Part shown: piece by piece, positions 62,364 through 64,000 of the stretch
How the letters are laid out: each line of letters starts with the position of its first letter
Position numbering within the stretch: the stretch's first letter is position 1
DNA from: Sphingobacteriales bacterium
Lineage (GTDB): Bacteria; Bacteroidota; Bacteroidia; Chitinophagales; LD1
Reading direction: 5' to 3'
Assembly: GCA_018262795.1 (NCBI GenBank)
Contig: JADFDM010000007.1
Location: 1 to 64,000 of the forward strand
Length of the DNA stretch: 64,000 nucleotides
Made by a program: the position numbers and the translations under genes
The notes under the pieces: model-generated
Told to the model about the DNA's origin: nothing
Seen by the model: only the letters and a program-made list of their open reading frames with translations
The model's database searches: none

Positions 62364-63482
62364 CTACGCATTAATCATCACCGGCATCACCAGCATCAGC
62401 AAGTCTTCATTTTCTTCTTTCTCCACGGGGCGAAGAATTCCGGCACGGGTGGGAACTGAAAGTTCAATTTCAATGTCGTTAGAATCGAGCACTCCGAGCA
62501 TTTCAATCAGAAAACGGGCGTTAAACGCAATCTCCATATCGCCACCTTCATAGCTACAGGTGAGTCTTTCATTGGCTTCATTGCTAAAGTCAATATCCTG
62601 AGCCGATATTTTTAGTTCGCTTCCCGCAATGGTCAGTATAACCTGATAGGTAGTTTTGTTAGAGTAAATAGAAATTCTGCGCAGCGCATTCTGAAATTCT
62701 AAGCGGCTGATAGAAAGTTTATTGGGGTTGTTTTGAGGAATCACCGCATTGTAGTCAGGGTAGTTGGCATCAATTAAACGGCAAATGAGTTTGGTGTTTT
62801 CAAAAGTGAAAAAGGCATTCGATTTATTGTAAGAAACGTTTACTCCTGAACCATCGGAAAGTAAGGCGCTTTTGAGCAAGTTGAGTGCTTTTTTAGGAAC
62901 AATAAACTGTGCTGCGTTTGCTGCTTTTACATCTGCACGGCTCATGCGAACTAACTTGTGCGCATCGGTAGAAACAAAGGTGATGCCCTCTGGCGCTACT
63001 TGAAAAAGCACCCCGGTCATAGCCGGACGCAAATCATCACTACTTACGGCAAATAAGGTTTTGGCGATAGCGTTGCTTAAAACCGAAGACGGAATATTGA
63101 TTTCGGTCACCGCTTCGGGTTGTGGTGTTTTGGGGAAATCATCCGGGTTTTCACCACTCAATTTATAGCGCCCTGTTTCGGAGGTAATCTCTACTCCAAA
63201 AGTTTTTTCATCCACTTTAAACGACAACGGCTGCTCGGGCAAAGTTTTCAATGTATCCAATAATATGCGTGCAGGAATAGCAATGCGGCCGTTATCTTTG
63301 GCTTCCACCTTCAGTTCGGTGCTCATGCTGGTTTCCAAATCGGTGGTGAGAATGCTCAATCTACCATCCTTTATTTCAAACAAAAAATCTTCGAGAATGG
63401 GTAATACCGGGTTGGAATTAATAACCCCGCTGATCATTTGCAAGCTCTTTAACAAGGAGGTGGTGGAAACTATGAATTTCAT
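62364..63482 (-). CDS. dnaN: DNA polymerase III sliding clamp
   Basis: A 372-residue beta clamp that rings the DNA and tethers the replicative polymerase. The three-domain layout is complete: MKFIVSTTSLLKSLQMISG at the start, a middle domain with FSSDDLRPAM-like wording (here VSSDDLRPAMTGV, about 150-162), and the C-terminal end with MLVMPVMI. Length is normal. dnaA and recF are not adjacent, so this is not the usual origin-linked cluster. Transcription ends at the hairpin 62305-62337. Confidence 0.96.
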   Translation of the reverse strand: MKFIVSTTSLLKSLQMISGVINSNPVLPILEDFLFEIKDGRLSILTTDLETSMSTELKVEAKDNGRIAIPARILLDTLKTLPEQPLSFKVDEKTFGVEITSETGRYKLSGENPDDFPKTPQPEAVTEINIPSSVLSNAIAKTLFAVSSDDLRPAMTGVLFQVAPEGITFVSTDAHKLVRMSRADVKAANAAQFIVPKKALNLLKSALLSDGSGVNVSYNKSNAFFTFENTKLICRLIDANYPDYNAVIPQNNPNKLSISRLEFQNALRRISIYSNKTTYQVILTIAGSELKISAQDIDFSNEANERLTCSYEGGDMEIAFNARFLIEMLGVLDSNDIEIELSVPTRAGILRPVEKEENEDLLMLVMPVMINA

Positions 63483-63541
63483 GTGTCTGTGGTTTATTTT
63501 TTAGGTACTGCAAGGCATCTTGCCTTCCGCGTAATTTTGGA

Positions 63542-63549
63542 CAAATATA
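63542..63549 (-). promoter_or_regulatory. Candidate -7 box for dnaN
   Basis: The minus strand reads TATATTTG here, a perfect TAnnTTTG box 59 bases before the dnaN start. The leader between them contains a 6-bp hairpin, AAGGCA (63512-63517) with TGCCTT (63521-63526). Confidence 0.45.
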
Positions 63550-63732
63550 ATTATTGGTTGAAATTGCCTTTTTCTAACTGCTAACAATAGAATGGCTCCC
63601 GGTGTGGAAAAGGAATAGTGTCGAAGGGTACATTTTCTCGGAATTTGCGAGGGAGAAGCGGGCTTGTTTTCTACCCCTGTTTTTGAAACCCTTACTTTTA
63701 CCCTTTTTATTCAGCGAAATTTAGGAGGAGAA

Positions 63733-64000
63733 ATGATAGATATAAAGGATTATGCCCAGTACTTTTTTGTGAGCTTAACAGGGATCTTTGTGATTGTAAA
63801 CCCCATTACCACTGCCTTTGCCTTTATGGCTCTTACCGGTAATTTTACTAAGGCTGAGAAAAAGGATGCTGCCCGAAAGGGAAGTATTATGGCCACATTT
63901 ATTCTATTCTTATTTGCCTTGGCGGGCAGTATTATTTTTCAATTATTCGGAATCACGCTCTATTCATTTCGCATTGCGGGAGGAATTATCCTGTTTGGCA
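63733..64000 (+). CDS. MarC-family membrane protein, partial
   Basis: The frame starts at the ATG 63733 and runs off the window after 89 codons. It encodes MIDIKDYAQYFFVSLTGIF, then VIVNPITTAFAFMALTG and a second helix MATFILFLFALAGSIIF, followed by the YSFRIAGGIILFG segment. The NP motif of the first helix and the RIAGGI-x-LF segment are those of the MarC/YchE (NAAT transporter) family, whose substrate is still debated. The AGGAGGAG sequence 4 bases upstream is an unusually strong ribosome-binding site for this genome. Confidence 0.85.
   Translation, partial: MIDIKDYAQYFFVSLTGIFVIVNPITTAFAFMALTGNFTKAEKKDAARKGSIMATFILFLFALAGSIIFQLFGITLYSFRIAGGIILFG

Noticed and set aside
62364-63482. Replication origin next to dnaN
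   Set aside because: No dnaA, recF or cluster of DnaA boxes is nearby, and dnaN is often away from the origin in this phylum.
1-64000. tRNA, rRNA or riboswitch genes
   Set aside because: I looked in all larger gaps for T-loop, anticodon-arm and known riboswitch core patterns and saw none; a covariance-model scan would settle this.

Overview
The window looks like a chromosomal segment of a Bacteroidota bacterium, probably outside the well-studied Flavobacterium and Bacteroides groups. The evidence is a gldF-gldG pair, a secreted enzyme ending in a type IX secretion (T9SS) sorting domain, OmpH/Skp paralogs after bamA, a tyrosine-ammonia-lyase-like gene of the Flavobacterium type, and many TAnnTTTG promoter boxes with almost no Shine-Dalgarno sequences. 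I count 51 protein-coding genes, one of them cut by the right edge. I saw no tRNA, rRNA or CRISPR array.

Layout. 1-97 is the end of an IS1182-like insertion sequence that runs off the left edge. 341-2269 is a helicase/acetyltransferase operon. 2614-6312 is gldF-gldG-DUF4340. 6374-8476 is recG. 8662-10674 is a CPH-type copper P-ATPase beside a second, decayed piece of the same insertion sequence (10713-10947). 11074-18301 is an envelope block: uppS, bamA, three OmpH/Skp genes, murI and a secreted thioredoxin. 18636-20915 is an aromatic ammonia-lyase plus ketoreductase pair of the kind used for flexirubin pigments. 21042-24689 holds an M42 peptidase, a pterin dehydratase and ligA.

24795-28564 is the least orderly part. 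It holds an orphan TIR-like (DUF1863) gene, a gene remnant, a perfect 18-bp inverted repeat, a structured 64-nt element, a 29-nt sequence present twice as direct repeats 2.2 kb apart, and a 15-bp tandem repeat. 28565-33118 is a peptide-type ABC transporter (lipoprotein plus two permeases, no ATPase). 33156-41867 holds lineage-specific membrane or secreted proteins, purQ, an esterase, the N-terminal half of transketolase, tag, a membrane methyltransferase and a COG2509 flavoprotein.

42014-47188 has a membrane pyrophosphatase and a large secreted hydrolase with polyesterase-like active-site motifs. 47388-52891 has an MgtC-like protein, two tandem secreted von Willebrand A proteins and the C-terminal half of transketolase. 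52916-64000 has polA, a sulfotransferase, an aminotransferase facing a citrulline hydrolase (ctlX), DUF502 and zinc-phospholipase-like genes, a TPR protein, dnaN and the start of a MarC-family gene.

Most of the window is conserved chromosomal content. The best candidates for new biology are the TIR-like gene in its disturbed setting, the vWA pair, the secreted hydrolase and the structured repeats around 25.4-28.3 kb. No single unmistakable new multi-gene system is visible.
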